The notes beneath the pieces are model-generated. The model saw only the letters and a list, made by a program, of their open reading frames with translations. It was not told the origin of the DNA and did not search any database. The position numbers and the translations under genes were made by a program. A stretch of DNA of 64,000 bases from Mesorhizobium muleiense (lineage in GTDB: Bacteria > Pseudomonadota > Alphaproteobacteria > Rhizobiales > Rhizobiaceae): positions 248,001-312,000 of the forward strand of contig NZ_FNEE01000002.1 in assembly GCF_900099905.1 (NCBI RefSeq), written 5' to 3'. Of the stretch, positions 9,861 to 19,935 are shown piece after piece; the stretch's first letter is position 1; every line of letters starts with the position of its first letter.

Positions 9861-10871
9861 TCAGTATTGATCTTCGTAACGCTTGGCGAGGTCTTCGATG
9901 TTTTCCGGCGGCCAATCCGGCACTTCCATGCCGAGGTGCAGGCCCATCGCCGCCAGGACTTCCTTGATCTCGTTCAGCGACTTGCGGCCGAAGTTCGGGG
10001 TGCGCAGCATCTCGGCTTCGGTCTTCTGGATCAAGTCGCCGATATAGACGATGTTGTCGTTCTTCAGGCAGTTGGCCGAACGCACCGAAAGCTCGAGTTC
10101 GTCGACCTTCTTGAGCAGCGCCGGGTTGAAGGCAAGCTCGGTCACCTGCTCGGCGGCGACCTCCTTCTGCGGCTCGTCGAAATTGACGAACAGGCCAAGC
10201 TGGTCCTGCAGGATGCGGGCGGCGAAAGCCACCGCGTCCTCGCCCGAGATCGAACCGTCGGTGTCGATCGTCATGGTCAGCTTGTCGTAGTCGAGAACCT
10301 GGCCCTCGCGGGTGTTCTCGACCTTGTAGGAGACCTTCTTGACCGGCGAGTAGAGGCTGTCGACCGGGATGAGGCCGATCGGCGCGTCTTCGGCGCGATT
10401 GCGGTCGGCCGGAACGTAGCCCTTGCCGGTATCGACGGTGAACTCCATGCGGATTTCTGCGCCCTCGTCCAGCGTGCAGATGACGTGGTCGGGATTGAGG
10501 ATCTCGACGTCGCCGACCGTCTGGATGTCGCCGGCCAGAACAGCGCCCGGTCCCTGCTTGCGCACGACCATGCGCTTGGGGCCGTCGCCTTCCATGCGGA
10601 TGGCGATTTCCTTGATATTCAAGACGATGTCGGTCACGTCCTCGCGCACGCCGGCGATCGACGAGAATTCATGCAGAACGCCATCGATCTGCACGGCGGT
10701 CACAGCCGCGCCACGCAGCGAAGACAGAAGCACGCGACGCAGCGCGTTGCCGAGGGTCAGGCCAAAGCCGCGCTCGAGCGGCTCGGCGACCAGCGTGGTC
10801 AGCGTCTTCTTCTTCGAAGAGAACTCGATCTTGTTCGGCTTGATCAGTTCCTGCCAATTTTTCTGGATCAT
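9861..10871 (-). CDS. rpoA: DNA-directed RNA polymerase subunit alpha
   Basis: A 336-residue subunit. The N-terminal assembly domain contains [27 protein letters not shown] sequence, where the dimer forms and beta and beta-prime dock. The C-terminal domain (about 255-325) has [17 protein letters not shown] and [17 protein letters not shown], the residues that touch UP elements and activators. The start MIQKNWQEL follows GGAAGGAAAGC and is used rather than an upstream in-frame GTG/ATG frame. Length equals the rhizobial norm. Confidence 0.98.
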   Translation of the reverse strand: MIQKNWQELIKPNKIEFSSKKKTLTTLVAEPLERGFGLTLGNALRRVLLSSLRGAAVTAVQIDGVLHEFSSIAGVREDVTDIVLNIKEIAIRMEGDGPKRMVVRKQGPGAVLAGDIQTVGDVEILNPDHVICTLDEGAEIRMEFTVDTGKGYVPADRNRAEDAPIGLIPVDSLYSPVKKVSYKVENTREGQVLDYDKLTMTIDTDGSISGEDAVAFAARILQDQLGLFVNFDEPQKEVAAEQVTELAFNPALLKKVDELELSVRSANCLKNDNIVYIGDLIQKTEAEMLRTPNFGRKSLNEIKEVLAAMGLHLGMEVPDWPPENIEDLAKRYEDQY

Positions 10872-11009
10872 GATGCTTTCCTTCCGTTGACCCGCCACCA
10901 TCCAATCGTGGCGGGCGACCTGGAATGCCGTGGAGGAACGCTAATGGCGTTCGCGCGGCGTTCGGTAATTTTTTCCCTAAAGCGCGTAGCCCTTCAGGTC
11001 TCTGTTCTT

Positions 11010-11056
11010 ATGCCTGTCGTTGCCCCAAACCGCTGCGCGTTTTGGGCAACAGGCAT
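11010..11056. repeat. Palindromic element abutting the rpsK stop codon
   Basis: ATGCCTGTCGTTGCCC on the left pairs with GGGCAACAGGCAT on the right around a GC-rich loop, with a 2-nt bulge. It begins at the rpsK stop codon in the rpsK-rpoA spacer, so the hairpin would form at the very end of the rpsK message and could slow exonucleases or attenuate rpoA. It has no T run. Confidence 0.65.
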
Positions 11057-11445
11057 TAGACGCGGCGCTTCTTGCGCGGGCGGCAGCCATTGTGCGGGAT
11101 CGGCGTCACGTCACGGATCGAGGTGATGGTGAAGCCGGCTGCCTGCAATGCGCGCAGCGCCGATTCACGACCGGAGCCCGGTCCGCAGACCTCGACCTCA
11201 AGCATGCGCATGCCGTGTTCCTGGGCCTTCTTGGCAACGTCCTCGGCAGCCATCTGGGCAGCGAACGGGGTCGACTTGCGAGATCCCTTGAAGCCCTGGG
11301 CTCCCGCCGACGACCAGGCAATCGAATTGCCCTGCGCGTCGGTGATGGTGATCATCGTGTTGTTGAAGGTCGAGTTGACGTGGGCAACGCCCGACGAGAT
11401 ATTCTTGCGTTCGCGACGGCGAACACGTGTGGCTTCCTTGGCCAT
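11056..11445 (-). CDS. rpsK: 30S ribosomal protein S11
   Basis: A 129-residue protein with the S11 core: [26 protein letters not shown] near the N-terminus, [17 protein letters not shown], and the C-terminal [14 protein letters not shown]11 sits on the 30S platform at the E-site mRNA path and the Shine-Dalgarno helix. It lies between rpsM and rpoA as in the standard alpha operon. Confidence 0.98.
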   Translation of the reverse strand: MAKEATRVRRRERKNISSGVAHVNSTFNNTMITITDAQGNSIAWSSAGAQGFKGSRKSTPFAAQMAAEDVAKKAQEHGMRMLEVEVCGPGSGRESALRALQAAGFTITSIRDVTPIPHNGCRPRKKRRV

Positions 11446-11500
11446 GATGGTCCTTTCAGTTGATCTCTACACCGCCGTAATGCCAGCGGCTCCACCTTCG

Positions 11501-11602
11501 TAAGGGAGTAGGGGAATAGGGCAGTAAGGGAGTATGTTAGTACGGCGCGGTCGTCCGCGACCAAACATACTGCCCTACTGCCCTACTCCCTTATTCCCCT
11601 AA
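11501..11602. repeat. Inverted repeat with arms of iterated GGGAGTA/GGGCAGTA units
   Basis: The left arm reads as successive AAGGGAGTA, GGGGAATA, GGGCAGTA and AGGGAGTA units and the right arm as their complements, around a CGCGGTCGTCCGCGACC inner hairpin. It fills the rpsM-rpsK spacer and ends 1 nt before the rpsM stop. The same unit type, heavily expanded, occurs at 51858-52041. Confidence 0.75.
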
Positions 11603-11603
11603 A

Positions 11604-11972
11604 TTACTTCTTCTTGCCAGCGATCGACTTGGCCGGACCCTTGCGGGTGCGCGCATTGGTATGCGTGCGCTGACCGCGAACCGGTAGCGATCGGCGATGA
11701 CGCAGGCCGCGATAGCAGCCGAGGTCCATGAGCCGCTTGATGTTCATCGACACTTCGCGGCGCAGATCGCCCTCGACCTGGTAGTCACGGTCGATCGTCT
11801 CGCGGATCTGCAGCACTTCCGCGTCGGTCAGCTGGTTGACGCGACGCTCGGCCGGGATGCCGACCTTGTCGACGATCTCCTGGGCGAAGCTCTTGCCAAT
11901 GCCGTGAATGTACTGAAGCGCAATGACGACGCGCTTGTTGGTCGGAATGTTGACGCCGGCTATACGAGCCAT
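11604..11972 (-). CDS. rpsM: 30S ribosomal protein S13
   Basis: A 122-residue protein starting [15 protein letters not shown] with [13 protein letters not shown] (helix-hairpin-helix) and the C-terminal [18 protein letters not shown] motif (here [19 protein letters not shown]). It sits in the 30S head and forms the B1 bridges to L5. The start at 11972 is preferred to a longer frame. There is no rpmJ between adk and rpsM, as usual in this group. Confidence 0.98.
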   Translation of the reverse strand: MARIAGVNIPTNKRVVIALQYIHGIGKSFAQEIVDKVGIPAERRVNQLTDAEVLQIRETIDRDYQVEGDLRREVSMNIKRLMDLGCYRGLRHRRSLPVRGQRTHTNARTRKGPAKSIAGKKK

Positions 11973-12163
11973 GTTCTTCTCTTCTCCATGTGGGCCGGAC
12001 AAGCCGGCGCTGTCAAAGTTGCCCCGCGTCCGGTGGAGGCCGGCCCATGCGGGAGTTTCCAGTTCAAAGCGGCTGCCTTGCCCTTGCGGGCAAGCAAGCC
12101 TCATGCCTGATAGGAAGACGGGCCGCCATACCCCAGCGAACCGCTCCAGTCAAGCGCAATCGT

Positions 12164-12784
12164 TTATTTTCCGTTCGCAGACCGTTGCGCCGCCGCTGGG
12201 GTCGCAGCCGTGAGCACCGCTTCGATCTGCCGCGTCACCGCATCGATGTCGGCCATGCCGTCGACACCTCTCAGCTTGCCCTTGGCATAGTAGTAGCCGA
12301 TCAGCGGCGACGTCTTCTTGTAGTACTCCTTCAGGCGCTCTTCGAACACCGCCGGATTGTCGTCCTTGCGCACCGGCAGACCCGTGGCCTTGGCCTCTTC
12401 GGCGCGCTTGCCGATTCGGCCAACCAGCGCCTTGTCGTCGACGACAAGTTCGATGACGGCGTCGAGAGTGAGGCGGCGAGCCGAGAGCATCGATTCAACC
12501 GCGTCCGCCTGCACCAGGGTTCGCGGATATCCGTCAAGGATGAACCCCCTTGCGCAATCGGCCTGATCGATACGCTCGGCGACGATAGCGTTGACGATGG
12601 CGTCGGAAACCAGTTCGCCAGCGTCCATCACCGCCTTGGCCCGTTTGCCGACTTCGGTGCCGGCCTGGACAGCAGCGCGCAGCATATCGCCCGTCGAGAG
12701 TTGGGGAATGCCGTATTTTTCTACCAGTCTTTGTGCTTGCGTCCCCTTGCCCGCCCCTGGCGGCCCAAGCAATATCAACCTCAT
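12164..12784 (-). CDS. adk: Adenylate kinase
   Basis: A 206-residue enzyme that interconverts ATP plus AMP with two ADP. The P-loop is GPPGAGKGT at 7-15; STGDMLR (30-36) binds AMP; DGYPRT is at 84-89; the LID arginine context is [11 protein letters not shown]. The LID lacks four zinc-binding cysteines. The start overlaps the secY stop by 4 nt (ATGA), indicating translational coupling, the standard secY-adk arrangement. Confidence 0.97.
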   Translation of the reverse strand: MRLILLGPPGAGKGTQAQRLVEKYGIPQLSTGDMLRAAVQAGTEVGKRAKAVMDAGELVSDAIVNAIVAERIDQADCARGFILDGYPRTLVQADAVESMLSARRLTLDAVIELVVDDKALVGRIGKRAEEAKATGLPVRKDDNPAVFEERLKEYYKKTSPLIGYYYAKGKLRGVDGMADIDAVTRQIEAVLTAATPAAAQRSANGK

Positions 12785-14121
12785 CTGGCTTTCTTCCCCC
12801 CGCGCAGCTTCGACTTCTTGATCAGGCCCTCATACTGGTGCGCGATCAGGTGACCCTGAATTTGCGCCACCGTGTCGAGCGTTACACTGACCACGATCAG
12901 AAGCGATGTGCCACCGAGGTAGAATGGTACGCCAGTCGCTGAAATCAGGAACTCGGGCAGCAGACACACCAGCACCAGATAAATGGCGCCGACGACAGTT
13001 ATGCGGGTAAGGACATAGTCGATGTAATCCGCGGTGCGCTCGCCCGGACGGTAGCCCGGAATGAAACCCGAATGCTTCTTGAGCTGGTCGGCGGTGTCCT
13101 TCGGGTTGAAGACGATCGCCGTATAGAAGAAGGCGAAAAACACGATCATCGCCGCATAGAACGCCATGTAGAGCGGCTGGCCATGACCGAGTGCCGCCAG
13201 GACGGTGCTGGCCCAGGCTGGCATGTTGGTCGTCTGCGAGAAGCCGGCGACCGTCGCCGGCAGCAACAGCAGCGAAGAGGCGAAGATCGGCGGAATGACG
13301 CCGGCCGTGTTGAGCTTGAGCGGCAGGTGCGAGGTGTCGCCCTGGAACATGCGGTTGCCGACCTGGCGCTTGGGATACTGGATCAGCAAGCGCCGCTGGG
13401 CGCGCTCGAAGAACACGATCAGCGCGATGACGACGACGGCCAGAACGATGATCGCCAGGATCAGGCCGGTCGACAGCGCGCCGGTGCGGCCAAGTTCCAG
13501 CGTACCGGAGATGGCTTGCGGCAGGCCGGCGACGATGCCGGCAAAGATGATCAGCGAAATGCCGTTGCCGATGCCGCGGGCGGTGATCTGCTCGCCGAGC
13601 CACATCAGGAACATGGTGCCGCCGACCAGCGTGATGACGGTCGAGATGCGGAAGAACATGCCGGGATCGCTGACGATGCCGCTGCCGCCTTCCAGTCCGA
13701 CCGCAATGCCGTAGGCCTGGACCAGCGCCAAGAGCACGGTGCCGTAGCGGGTATACTGGTTGATGACCTTGCGGCCCTGCTCGCCTTCCTTCTTCAGCGC
13801 CTCCAGTGATGGGATGACGGAGGTCATCAGCTGCATGATGATGGAAGCGGAAATATAGGGCATGATGCCGAGGGCAAAGATCGCCATGCGTTCGACGGCG
13901 CCACCGGCGAACATGTTGAACATGCCAAGCACGCCCTTGCTCTGCGACGAGAAGGCCTGGGCGAAAGCGTCGGGATTGATGCCGGGCAGCGGGATATAGG
14001 TGCCGAGGCGGTAGACCAGCAACGCACCAACGGTGAACCAGATGCGCTTCTTCAGATCCTCCGCCTTGGCGAAGGCCGAGAAATTCAGATTCGAGGCTAG
14101 TTGTTCAGCAGCCGAAGCCAT
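12781..14121 (-). CDS. secY: Preprotein translocase subunit SecY
   Basis: A 446-residue inner-membrane protein with about ten transmembrane segments that forms the protein-conducting channel with SecE and SecG. Conserved pieces include [22 protein letters not shown] at the first segment, the plug region with the [22 protein letters not shown] stretch, [22 protein letters not shown] in the large cytoplasmic loop (contacts SecA and the ribosome) and a basic C-terminus. It is translationally coupled to adk downstream. Confidence 0.98.
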   Translation of the reverse strand: MASAAEQLASNLNFSAFAKAEDLKKRIWFTVGALLVYRLGTYIPLPGINPDAFAQAFSSQSKGVLGMFNMFAGGAVERMAIFALGIMPYISASIIMQLMTSVIPSLEALKKEGEQGRKVINQYTRYGTVLLALVQAYGIAVGLEGGSGIVSDPGMFFRISTVITLVGGTMFLMWLGEQITARGIGNGISLIIFAGIVAGLPQAISGTLELGRTGALSTGLILAIIVLAVVVIALIVFFERAQRRLLIQYPKRQVGNRMFQGDTSHLPLKLNTAGVIPPIFASSLLLLPATVAGFSQTTNMPAWASTVLAALGHGQPLYMAFYAAMIVFFAFFYTAIVFNPKDTADQLKKHSGFIPGYRPGERTADYIDYVLTRITVVGAIYLVLVCLLPEFLISATGVPFYLGGTSLLIVVSVTLDTVAQIQGHLIAHQYEGLIKKSKLRGGKKAR

Positions 14122-14217
14122 GCCTGATTCTCCGCTTGGTCACGCTCGATGGCCCGCAACTCAGGCGGCGCGTGTCACCGAAGCTCACGAGATAAGCTCC
14201 GGACTGCAAACATGCAA

Positions 14218-14239
14218 GCGGCCGCGTTGACGCGGCCGC
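14218..14239. promoter_or_regulatory. Perfect GC-rich hairpin between rplO and secY
   Basis: GCGGCCGCG and its complement flank a TTGA loop. No T run follows on the minus strand, so simple termination is unlikely; an RNA processing or stability function in the long spc-operon message is possible. Confidence 0.55.
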
Positions 14240-14311
14240 CATATTGAGCAGATCAAAGCGCAATCAAAAGCGAAACGTGTCCCGCTCTGCCGATCGCGCT
14301 TCAAATCGCCG

Positions 14312-14785
14312 TTACTCGGCTGCTGCCTTTTCCGGCAGCTTCACCGAACCGCCGGCCTTTTCGATCTTCTCGATGGCAGCCTTGGAGGCGCCGGCCACGT
14401 CGAAGGCAAGCTTCGACTTGATCTCGCCGTCGGAGAGGATGCGCACGCCGTCCTTGACGCGGCGGATGACGCCGGCCGCGACCAGCGCTTCGGCGGTCAC
14501 GGTCGTCTTGGCGTCGAGCTTCTTGGCATCGAGCGCGGCCTGGATGCGGGCCAGCGACACGACGGTAAAGCTCTTGGCGAAGATGTTGTTGAAGCCGCGC
14601 TTCGGCAGACGCCGGTAGAGCGGCATCTGGCCACCCTCGAAGCCGTTGACGGCGACGCCGGAGCGCGCCTTCTGGCCCTTGACGCCGCGACCGGCGGTCT
14701 TGCCCGAGCCGGAGCCGATGCCGCGGCCGAGACGCTTCCTGGAATGCGTCGCGCCGTCCTTGTCACGCAGATCGTTGAGTTTCAT
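14312..14785 (-). CDS. rplO: 50S ribosomal protein L15
   Basis: A 157-residue protein beginning [22 protein letters not shown] with the glycine-rich [22 protein letters not shown] segment that threads into 23S rRNA, followed by [18 protein letters not shown]15 is a late-assembly protein of the large subunit. Order rpmD-rplO-secY is the classical spc operon. Confidence 0.98.
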   Translation of the reverse strand: MKLNDLRDKDGATHSRKRLGRGIGSGSGKTAGRGVKGQKARSGVAVNGFEGGQMPLYRRLPKRGFNNIFAKSFTVVSLARIQAALDAKKLDAKTTVTAEALVAAGVIRRVKDGVRILSDGEIKSKLAFDVAGASKAAIEKIEKAGGSVKLPEKAAAE

Positions 14786-14807
14786 CTGGGTTCTCCTGCG
14801 CTCTGGT

Positions 14808-15005
14808 TCAGCCCTCGTCCACGACGCGGACGAGATGCTGGACGGCAGCGATCATGCCGCGCACGGAGGGGGTGTCCTCCAGCGTGCGCTGCTTGTGCAT
14901 CTTGTTGAGGCCGAGGCCGACCAGCGTCGCGCGCTGCTCCTTCGGCCGGCGGATCGGCGAACCGATCTGCTCGACGGTGATGGTCTTGGTTGCTTTCTTG
15001 GCCAT
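14808..15005 (-). CDS. rpmD: 50S ribosomal protein L30
   Basis: A 65-residue protein with [29 protein letters not shown], the L30 fold core, and the [20 protein letters not shown] end. The ATG at 15005 is chosen; a TTG two codons upstream is less likely. L30 binds domain II of 23S rRNA. Confidence 0.97.
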   Translation of the reverse strand: MAKKATKTITVEQIGSPIRRPKEQRATLVGLGLNKMHKQRTLEDTPSVRGMIAAVQHLVRVVDEG

Positions 15006-15030
15006 GGTCAATATCCCTGGTCAGCGTCGA

Positions 15031-15594
15031 CTATTCTTCGGCCGCAACGGCGGTGCCGCGGCGGGCCTGAAGGGTCGAATACTTGATGCCGCGCGCGGCA
15101 GCCACATCCTTGGGATGCATCTGGCTCTTCAGCGCGTCGAAGGTGGCGCGAACCATGTTGTAGGGGTTCGACGAACCCATCGACTTGGCGACCACGTCAT
15201 GCATGCCGAGCGTCTCGAAGACGGCGCGCATCGGGCCGCCGGCGATGATGCCGGTACCCTGCTTGGCAGCGCGCAGCAGAACGCGTCCGGCGCCCCAGCG
15301 TCCTTCGACGTCGTGATGCAGCGTACGGCCCGAGCGCAGCGGCACGAAGATCATGTCGCGCTTGGCCGATTCGGTCGCCTTGCGGATCGCCTCTGGCACT
15401 TCGCGCGCCTTGCCGTGACCGAAGCCGACACGGCCCTTCTGGTCACCGACGACGACGAGTGCTGCAAAGCCGAAGCGCCGGCCGCCCTTGACGACCTTGG
15501 CGACGCGGTTGATGTGGACGAGCTTGTCCACCATGCCGTCGTCGCGCTCTTCGCGATCACGGCCGCGGCCGCCATCCCTACGTTCCTGTGCCAT
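15031..15594 (-). CDS. rpsE: 30S ribosomal protein S5
   Basis: A 187-residue protein with an Arg/Asp/Glu-rich N-terminal extension, then [27 protein letters not shown] (double-stranded RNA-binding domain) and [27 protein letters not shown]5 guards decoding accuracy with S4 and S12 and has mRNA unwinding activity. The start at 15594 follows AAGGAACAGG; the frame opens further upstream without a better site. Confidence 0.98.
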   Translation of the reverse strand: MAQERRDGGRGRDREERDDGMVDKLVHINRVAKVVKGGRRFGFAALVVVGDQKGRVGFGHGKAREVPEAIRKATESAKRDMIFVPLRSGRTLHHDVEGRWGAGRVLLRAAKQGTGIIAGGPMRAVFETLGMHDVVAKSMGSSNPYNMVRATFDALKSQMHPKDVAAARGIKYSTLQARRGTAVAAEE

Positions 15595-15687
15595 ATCCTG
15601 TTCCTTGTTTTTTTCCGGAAGCACGGTTGATGATGATATCCGGTTCCCTCTGTGGGTTGCCGGGAGCGAAACTCATTTTTCCCTTCG

Positions 15688-15749
15688 CATGATCTTGTCC
15701 GAAAAGTCTGCAACTTATTGCTGCGCTGACCTCCGGTTCAGGATCATGC
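15688..15749. repeat. Palindromic repeat (GCATGATC arms)
   Basis: GCATGATC-TTGTCCGAAAAG at the left end faces CAGGATCATGC at the right end, about 40 nt apart, in the rplR-rpsE spacer. A related element with GAGCGTGATCTTGTCCGAA starts at 16880. Such elements are scattered in Mesorhizobium genomes; function is unknown. Confidence 0.6.
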
Positions 15750-15750
15750 T

Positions 15751-16110
15751 TTAGAAGCTCAAGCCACCTTCACGGGCGGCCTCGGCCAGCGCCTTGACGC
15801 GGCCGTGATAGATGTACGGTCCGCGGTCGAAGACGACTTCCTTGACGCCGGCCTTCGAAGCGCGCTCGGCAATCAGCTTGCCGATTGCCACAGCGGCGGC
15901 AGTGTCGGCACCGGTCTTGAGCGAACCCTTGAGGTCCTTCTCCAGCGTCGAGGCGGCAGCGATGGTGTGGCCCTTGGCGTCGTCGATGACCTGGACGTAG
16001 ATGTTCTTCGACGTGCGGTGGACCGACAGACGCGGACGCTCGCCAGCGACCTTCTTGATCTGGCGGCGGACGCGCTGAGCGCGGCGTTGGGTGGAGTCTT
16101 TCGAGCCCAT
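15751..16110 (-). CDS. rplR: 50S ribosomal protein L18
   Basis: A 119-residue protein with [20 protein letters not shown] near the N-terminus and [26 protein letters not shown] at the end, the L18 signatures. It binds 5S rRNA in the central protuberance with L5. Neighbours rplF and rpsE are as in the spc operon. Confidence 0.98.
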   Translation of the reverse strand: MGSKDSTQRRAQRVRRQIKKVAGERPRLSVHRTSKNIYVQVIDDAKGHTIAAASTLEKDLKGSLKTGADTAAAVAIGKLIAERASKAGVKEVVFDRGPYIYHGRVKALAEAAREGGLSF

Positions 16111-16200
16111 GATATCAGTTCCTTGCCTTCAAAAAACGGGGGCAACCCTGTGCGGTAGGACAAGCCTCCCGCGACCGCTCCCCGCGGCGTTGATTTGCAG

Positions 16201-16297
16201 TGAATGGTGAATGGAAAAATGGTGAAAGGTAGAAACCAGGTGCCGCCCGGCTCCTGCCCATCCTACTGCCATTTTACCATTCACCATTCACCATTGA
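16201..16297. repeat. Inverted repeat with iterated TGAATGG/ATGGTGA units
   Basis: The left arm (16201-16231) carries GTGAATGGTGAATGG and ATGGTGAAAGG; the right arm (about 16268-16297) is the complement, CCATTTTACCATTCACCATTCACC. It lies in the rplF-rplR spacer just after the rplF stop and uses the same units as the 9773-9859 element. Confidence 0.72.
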
Positions 16298-16302
16298 CGA
16301 AA

Positions 16303-16836
16303 TTACTTCTTCTTGCCTTCCTTGCGGACGATCTTCTCGCCAGCGTAACGAACGCCCTTGCCCTTGTACGGCTCAGGACCGCGATATTCGCGGATCTCGG
16401 CAGCGACCTGACCGACCTTCTGCTTGTCGATGCCGGTCACGGTGATTTCCGTCGGCTTCGGCACCGTGATGGTGATGTCCTGCGGCGTTTCGTAGACGAC
16501 GTCATGGCTGAAGCCGAGCGCCAGCTGCAGGTTCTTGCCCTGCATGGCGGCGCGATAGCCGACGCCGGTGATCTCGAGCTTCTTTTCGAAACCGTCCTTG
16601 ACGCCCTGCAGGATGTTGACGATCTGCGTGCGCGACATGCCCCATTTGGAACGGGCGGTCTTGGTCTGGTCGCGTGGCTGGACAGCGATCTCGCTGCCTT
16701 CCATCTTGACCAGCACTTCGTCGTTGACCACGAACTTCAGCTCACCCTTGGGGCCCTTCGCCGTGACGGTCTGGCCGTCGACGGTCGCGGTCACGCCCTG
16801 CGGCAGCGAAACGGGTTTCTTTCCAATACGAGACAT
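16303..16836 (-). CDS. rplF: 50S ribosomal protein L6
   Basis: A 177-residue protein starting [21 protein letters not shown] and with two L6 repeats; the C-terminal one contains [27 protein letters not shown] and [14 protein letters not shown], the rRNA-binding signature. It lies near the sarcin-ricin loop. Length is the family norm. Confidence 0.98.
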   Translation of the reverse strand: MSRIGKKPVSLPQGVTATVDGQTVTAKGPKGELKFVVNDEVLVKMEGSEIAVQPRDQTKTARSKWGMSRTQIVNILQGVKDGFEKKLEITGVGYRAAMQGKNLQLALGFSHDVVYETPQDITITVPKPTEITVTGIDKQKVGQVAAEIREYRGPEPYKGKGVRYAGEKIVRKEGKKK

Positions 16837-16879
16837 TTTGTTGTCCTCGTCACTTCTCTTGTTTCAGGTCTCTGTTTCG

Positions 16880-16943
16880 AGCGTGATCTTGTCCGAATCC
16901 GGGTTCCACTTTTCACTGCGTGGTTCGGTTCGGGATCGCGCTC
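16880..16943. repeat. Palindromic repeat (GAGCGTGATC arms)
   Basis: GAGCGTGATCTTGTCCGAA faces GGGATCGCGCTC across about 40 nt in the rpsH-rplF spacer. It shares the TGATCTTGTCCGAA core with the 15688-15749 repeat. Confidence 0.6.
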
Positions 16944-16947
16944 CAGA

Positions 16948-17346
16948 TCAGAAGATCTGGCAGAGGATTTCCCCGCCGACATTCTGTTCACGCGCTTCGT
17001 GGTCGGCCATCACGCCCTTCGGCGTCGAAAGGATGGCGATGCCGAGGCCGTTGGCGACGTGCGGGATCGACTTCGCCGAAACGTAAACGCGACGGCCCGG
17101 CTTCGAGACGCGGGCGATTTCGCGCACCACCGGCGCACCGTCGAAATACTTCAGCTCGATCTCGATTTCGGACTTGCCGTTGTCGAAGTCGGTCTGGCTG
17201 TAGTCGCGGATATAGCCTTCCGCCTTCAGCACGTCGAGGACGCGGGTGCGCAGGCGCGAGGCCGGCGTCGAAACGCTCGACTTCTTGCGGCCATAGGCGT
17301 TGCGGATGCGGGTCAGCATATCGCCGAGAGGATCGCTCAATGACAT
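16948..17346 (-). CDS. rpsH: 30S ribosomal protein S8
   Basis: A 132-residue protein starting [25 protein letters not shown] and ending [16 protein letters not shown]...[25 protein letters not shown] is the conserved C-terminal RNA-binding motif. In Escherichia coli S8 both binds 16S rRNA and represses the spc operon; the repressor role here is transferred knowledge only. Confidence 0.98.
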   Translation of the reverse strand: MSLSDPLGDMLTRIRNAYGRKKSSVSTPASRLRTRVLDVLKAEGYIRDYSQTDFDNGKSEIEIELKYFDGAPVVREIARVSKPGRRVYVSAKSIPHVANGLGIAILSTPKGVMADHEAREQNVGGEILCQIF

Positions 17347-17358
17347 GTTATGTCCTCC

Positions 17359-17664
17359 TTACCAGCTCGACTTGACCAGGCCCGGGATCTGGCCGTTATT
17401 GCCGAGATCACGAAGCGCGATGCGCGATACTTTGAGCTTGCGATAATAGGCACGCGGACGTCCGGTGACTTCGCAGCGGTTGCGGATGCGGATCTTGGCC
17501 GAGTTGCGCGGCAGTGCCGCAAGCTTCAGCTGAGCGCGGAAGCGCTCTTCCATCGGCTTGGACTGATCCATGATGATCGCCTTGAGGACCTTACGCTTGG
17601 CAGCGTACTGGTCCACAAGCTTGCGGCGCCTGTTGTTCTTCTCGACTGAGCTGGTCTTTGCCAT
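17359..17664 (-). CDS. rpsN: 30S ribosomal protein S14
   Basis: A 101-residue, zinc-independent (long, C-minus) S14: [24 protein letters not shown] at the N-terminus, [38 protein letters not shown] and the terminal PGLVKSSW. It lacks the CxxC pairs of the short form. It is 12 nt from rpsH. Confidence 0.98.
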   Translation of the reverse strand: MAKTSSVEKNNRRRKLVDQYAAKRKVLKAIIMDQSKPMEERFRAQLKLAALPRNSAKIRIRNRCEVTGRPRAYYRKLKVSRIALRDLGNNGQIPGLVKSSW

Positions 17665-17691
17665 TTCAGATTTTTCCTTTTCTCGCTGCCG

Positions 17692-18270
17692 TTACTGGCG
17701 GAAGGGGAAGTTGAAGGCCTTGAGCAATGCCCTGGCTTCGTCGTCCGTCTTCGCAGTCGTACAAACGATGACGTCCATGCCCCAGATCTGATCAACCTTG
17801 TCGTAGTTGATCTCCGGGAACACGATGTGTTCCTTGATGCCCATGGCATAGTTGCCACGGCCATCGAAGCTCTTCGGATTGAGTCCGCGGAAGTCGCGGA
17901 CGCGCGGCAGCGCGATGTTAACGAGGCGGTCAAGGAACTCGTACATGCGTTCCTTGCGCAGCGTGACCTTGGCGCCGATCGGCATCTTTTCGCGGACCTT
18001 GAAGCCGGCGATCGAGTTGCGCGCATGGGTGACGACGGCCTTCTGGCCGGCGATCAGCGCAAGATCTTCCGCCGCGATCGAAGGCTTCTTCGAATCGCCG
18101 GTCGCCTCGCCGACGCCCATGTTCAGCACGATCTTGTCGATGCGCGGAACCTGCATCTCGTTCTCGTAGCCGAACTGCTCCTGCAGCGCCTTGCGGATGG
18201 TCTCGTTGTAGACCTGCTTGAGGCGCGGCGTGTTCTGGGCAGTCGCCTGCTTGGTTTGAGCCTTAGCCAT
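17692..18270 (-). CDS. rplE: 50S ribosomal protein L5
   Basis: A 192-residue protein with [50 protein letters not shown] and [19 protein letters not shown]. It binds 5S rRNA and bridges to S13. Its start overlaps the rplX stop by 8 nt, so translation of L24 and L5 is likely coupled. Confidence 0.98.
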   Translation of the reverse strand: MAKAQTKQATAQNTPRLKQVYNETIRKALQEQFGYENEMQVPRIDKIVLNMGVGEATGDSKKPSIAAEDLALIAGQKAVVTHARNSIAGFKVREKMPIGAKVTLRKERMYEFLDRLVNIALPRVRDFRGLNPKSFDGRGNYAMGIKEHIVFPEINYDKVDQIWGMDVIVCTTAKTDDEARALLKAFNFPFRQ

Positions 18271-18577
18271 TGATGACTTCTCCCGAGCGCTTGGCGACGC
18301 GCACCTTCTTGCCGTCCTTCTGGAAGATGAAGCCGACACGGGTCGGCTTGCCATCCTTGGGGTCGGCCAGCGCGATGTTCGACAGCTGGATCGGCGCTTC
18401 CTTGGTGATGATCCCGCCCTCTTGGGACTGGGACTGCTTCTGGTGACGACGGATCATGTTGACGCCCCGCACCAGCGCGGTGTCTTCCTTCGGCTGTACC
18501 GAGAGGACTTCGCCCGAACGGCCCTTGTCCTTGCCGGCCAGCACGATGACCTTGTCGCCTTTTCTAATCTTCTGCAT
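18263..18577 (-). CDS. rplX: 50S ribosomal protein L24
   Basis: A 104-residue protein with the KOW motif [23 protein letters not shown] and [19 protein letters not shown]24 starts large-subunit assembly at the 5' end of 23S rRNA. Overlaps rplE by 8 nt. Confidence 0.98.
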   Translation of the reverse strand: MQKIRKGDKVIVLAGKDKGRSGEVLSVQPKEDTALVRGVNMIRRHQKQSQSQEGGIITKEAPIQLSNIALADPKDGKPTRVGFIFQKDGKKVRVAKRSGEVING

Positions 18578-18589
18578 TGGTCCGGCTCC

Positions 18590-18958
18590 TTACAGCACTT
18601 CAGGCGCGAGCGAGATGATCTTCATGTGGTTCTTGGCGCGGAGTTCGCGCGGAACCGGTCCGAAGATACGCGTGCCGATCGGCTCTTTCTTGTTGTCGAC
18701 GAGAACGGCCGCGTTCTTGTCGAAACGGATCACGCTGCCGTCCGGGCGGCGGATGTCCTTGGCCGTGCGAACCACGACCGCCTTCATCACATCGCCCTTC
18801 TTGACGCGGCCGCGCGGGATGGCTTCCTTGATCGACACCACGATGATGTCGCCCACGGAAGCGTATTTCCGCTTCGAGCCGCCCAGCACCTTGATGCACA
18901 TGACACGACGGGCGCCGGAATTATCCGCGACGTCGAGGTTTGTTTGCATCTGAATCAT
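18590..18958 (-). CDS. rplN: 50S ribosomal protein L14
   Basis: A 122-residue protein starting [27 protein letters not shown], with [29 protein letters not shown] near the C-terminus. It forms bridge B5/B8 with the small subunit. First gene of the classical spc operon, 12 nt from rplX. Confidence 0.98.
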   Translation of the reverse strand: MIQMQTNLDVADNSGARRVMCIKVLGGSKRKYASVGDIIVVSIKEAIPRGRVKKGDVMKAVVVRTAKDIRRPDGSVIRFDKNAAVLVDNKKEPIGTRIFGPVPRELRAKNHMKIISLAPEVL

Positions 18959-19029
18959 GACTGGCCGCCTTCTTCTCTTCTAACGGGACGGGCGCAAAGC
19001 CCCTCCCCGGTCTGTCCAAAATTCGTTGT

Positions 19030-19269
19030 TTACGCCTGGTCCGAAGACACGACGGTCCAGCGCTTGTCCTTGGAAATCGGCTTCGATTCCTGGATGAACA
19101 CCTGATCGCCGACCTTGTGGGCGTTGTTCTCGTCGTGCGCCTTGTACTTCTTGGTCATGCGCACGGTCTTCTTCATCACGGGATGCGTGAAGCGCCGTTC
19201 GACCTTGACGACAACCGTCTTCTCGTTTTTGTCGCTGACGACGGTGCCCTGCAGAATGCGCTTTGGCAT
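19030..19269 (-). CDS. rpsQ: 30S ribosomal protein S17
   Basis: A 79-residue protein: [47 protein letters not shown], then [20 protein letters not shown]-fold primary binder of 16S rRNA. It ends the S10 operon. Confidence 0.98.
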   Translation of the reverse strand: MPKRILQGTVVSDKNEKTVVVKVERRFTHPVMKKTVRMTKKYKAHDENNAHKVGDQVFIQESKPISKDKRWTVVSSDQA

Positions 19270-19280
19270 GGTTTTCGTCC

Positions 19281-19481
19281 TTAAGCCTTCTTAGCCGCGG
19301 ACTTTTCCGCAGCGATGGTCTTGATACGCGCAATGTCCTTGCGGACCTGCCTCACGCGCGCGGTCTTCTCGAGCTGGCCGGTGGCCTTCTGGAAGCGCAG
19401 GTTGAACTGCTCCTTCTTCAGGCTGGCCAATTCGTCGGTCAGCTGGTCCTGGGTTTTGGTCCGGATGTCTTCGGCTTTCAT
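19281..19481 (-). CDS. rpmC: 50S ribosomal protein L29
   Basis: A 66-residue, mostly helical protein starting [31 protein letters not shown], with the [16 protein letters not shown] signature. L29 sits at the tunnel exit near L23, where SRP and trigger factor dock. The start at 19481 is chosen; the frame is open further upstream into rplP. Confidence 0.97.
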   Translation of the reverse strand: MKAEDIRTKTQDQLTDELASLKKEQFNLRFQKATGQLEKTARVRQVRKDIARIKTIAAEKSAAKKA

Positions 19482-19494
19482 GATCAGCCCGTCC

Positions 19495-19908
19495 TTATTC
19501 TGCGATGCGCTGTACGAAGCGCGTCCTGACCGAGAGCTTGGCCGCGCCGAGACGCAGCGCCTCACGGGCGGTTTCCTCATTGACGCCGTCGATCTCGAAC
19601 ATGATGCGGCCAGGCTTGACGCGCGCCGCCCAGTAATCGACCGCGCCCTTGCCCTTGCCCATGCGGACTTCGGTCGGCTTCGACGTCACCGGCACGTCCG
19701 GGAAGATACGGATCCAGACGCGGCCGGCGCGCTTCATCTCGCGGGTGATCGCGCGGCGGGCCGCCTCGATCTCACGCGCGGTGACGCGGTTCGGCTCAAG
19801 CGCCTTCAGCCCGAAACCGCCGAAATCCAGATTGGTGCCACCCTTGGCGGCACCATGGATACGACCCTTGAACTGCTTGCGGAACTTTGTGCGCTTTGGC
19901 TGCAGCAT
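19495..19908 (-). CDS. rplP: 50S ribosomal protein L16
   Basis: A 137-residue protein beginning [19 protein letters not shown] with [35 protein letters not shown], the L16 signature. It contacts the A-site tRNA elbow and the peptidyl transferase centre. Confidence 0.98.
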   Translation of the reverse strand: MLQPKRTKFRKQFKGRIHGAAKGGTNLDFGGFGLKALEPNRVTAREIEAARRAITREMKRAGRVWIRIFPDVPVTSKPTEVRMGKGKGAVDYWAARVKPGRIMFEIDGVNEETAREALRLGAAKLSVRTRFVQRIAE

Positions 19909-19935
19909 CGTTCTAACTCCAAATTCTCAACTGTC

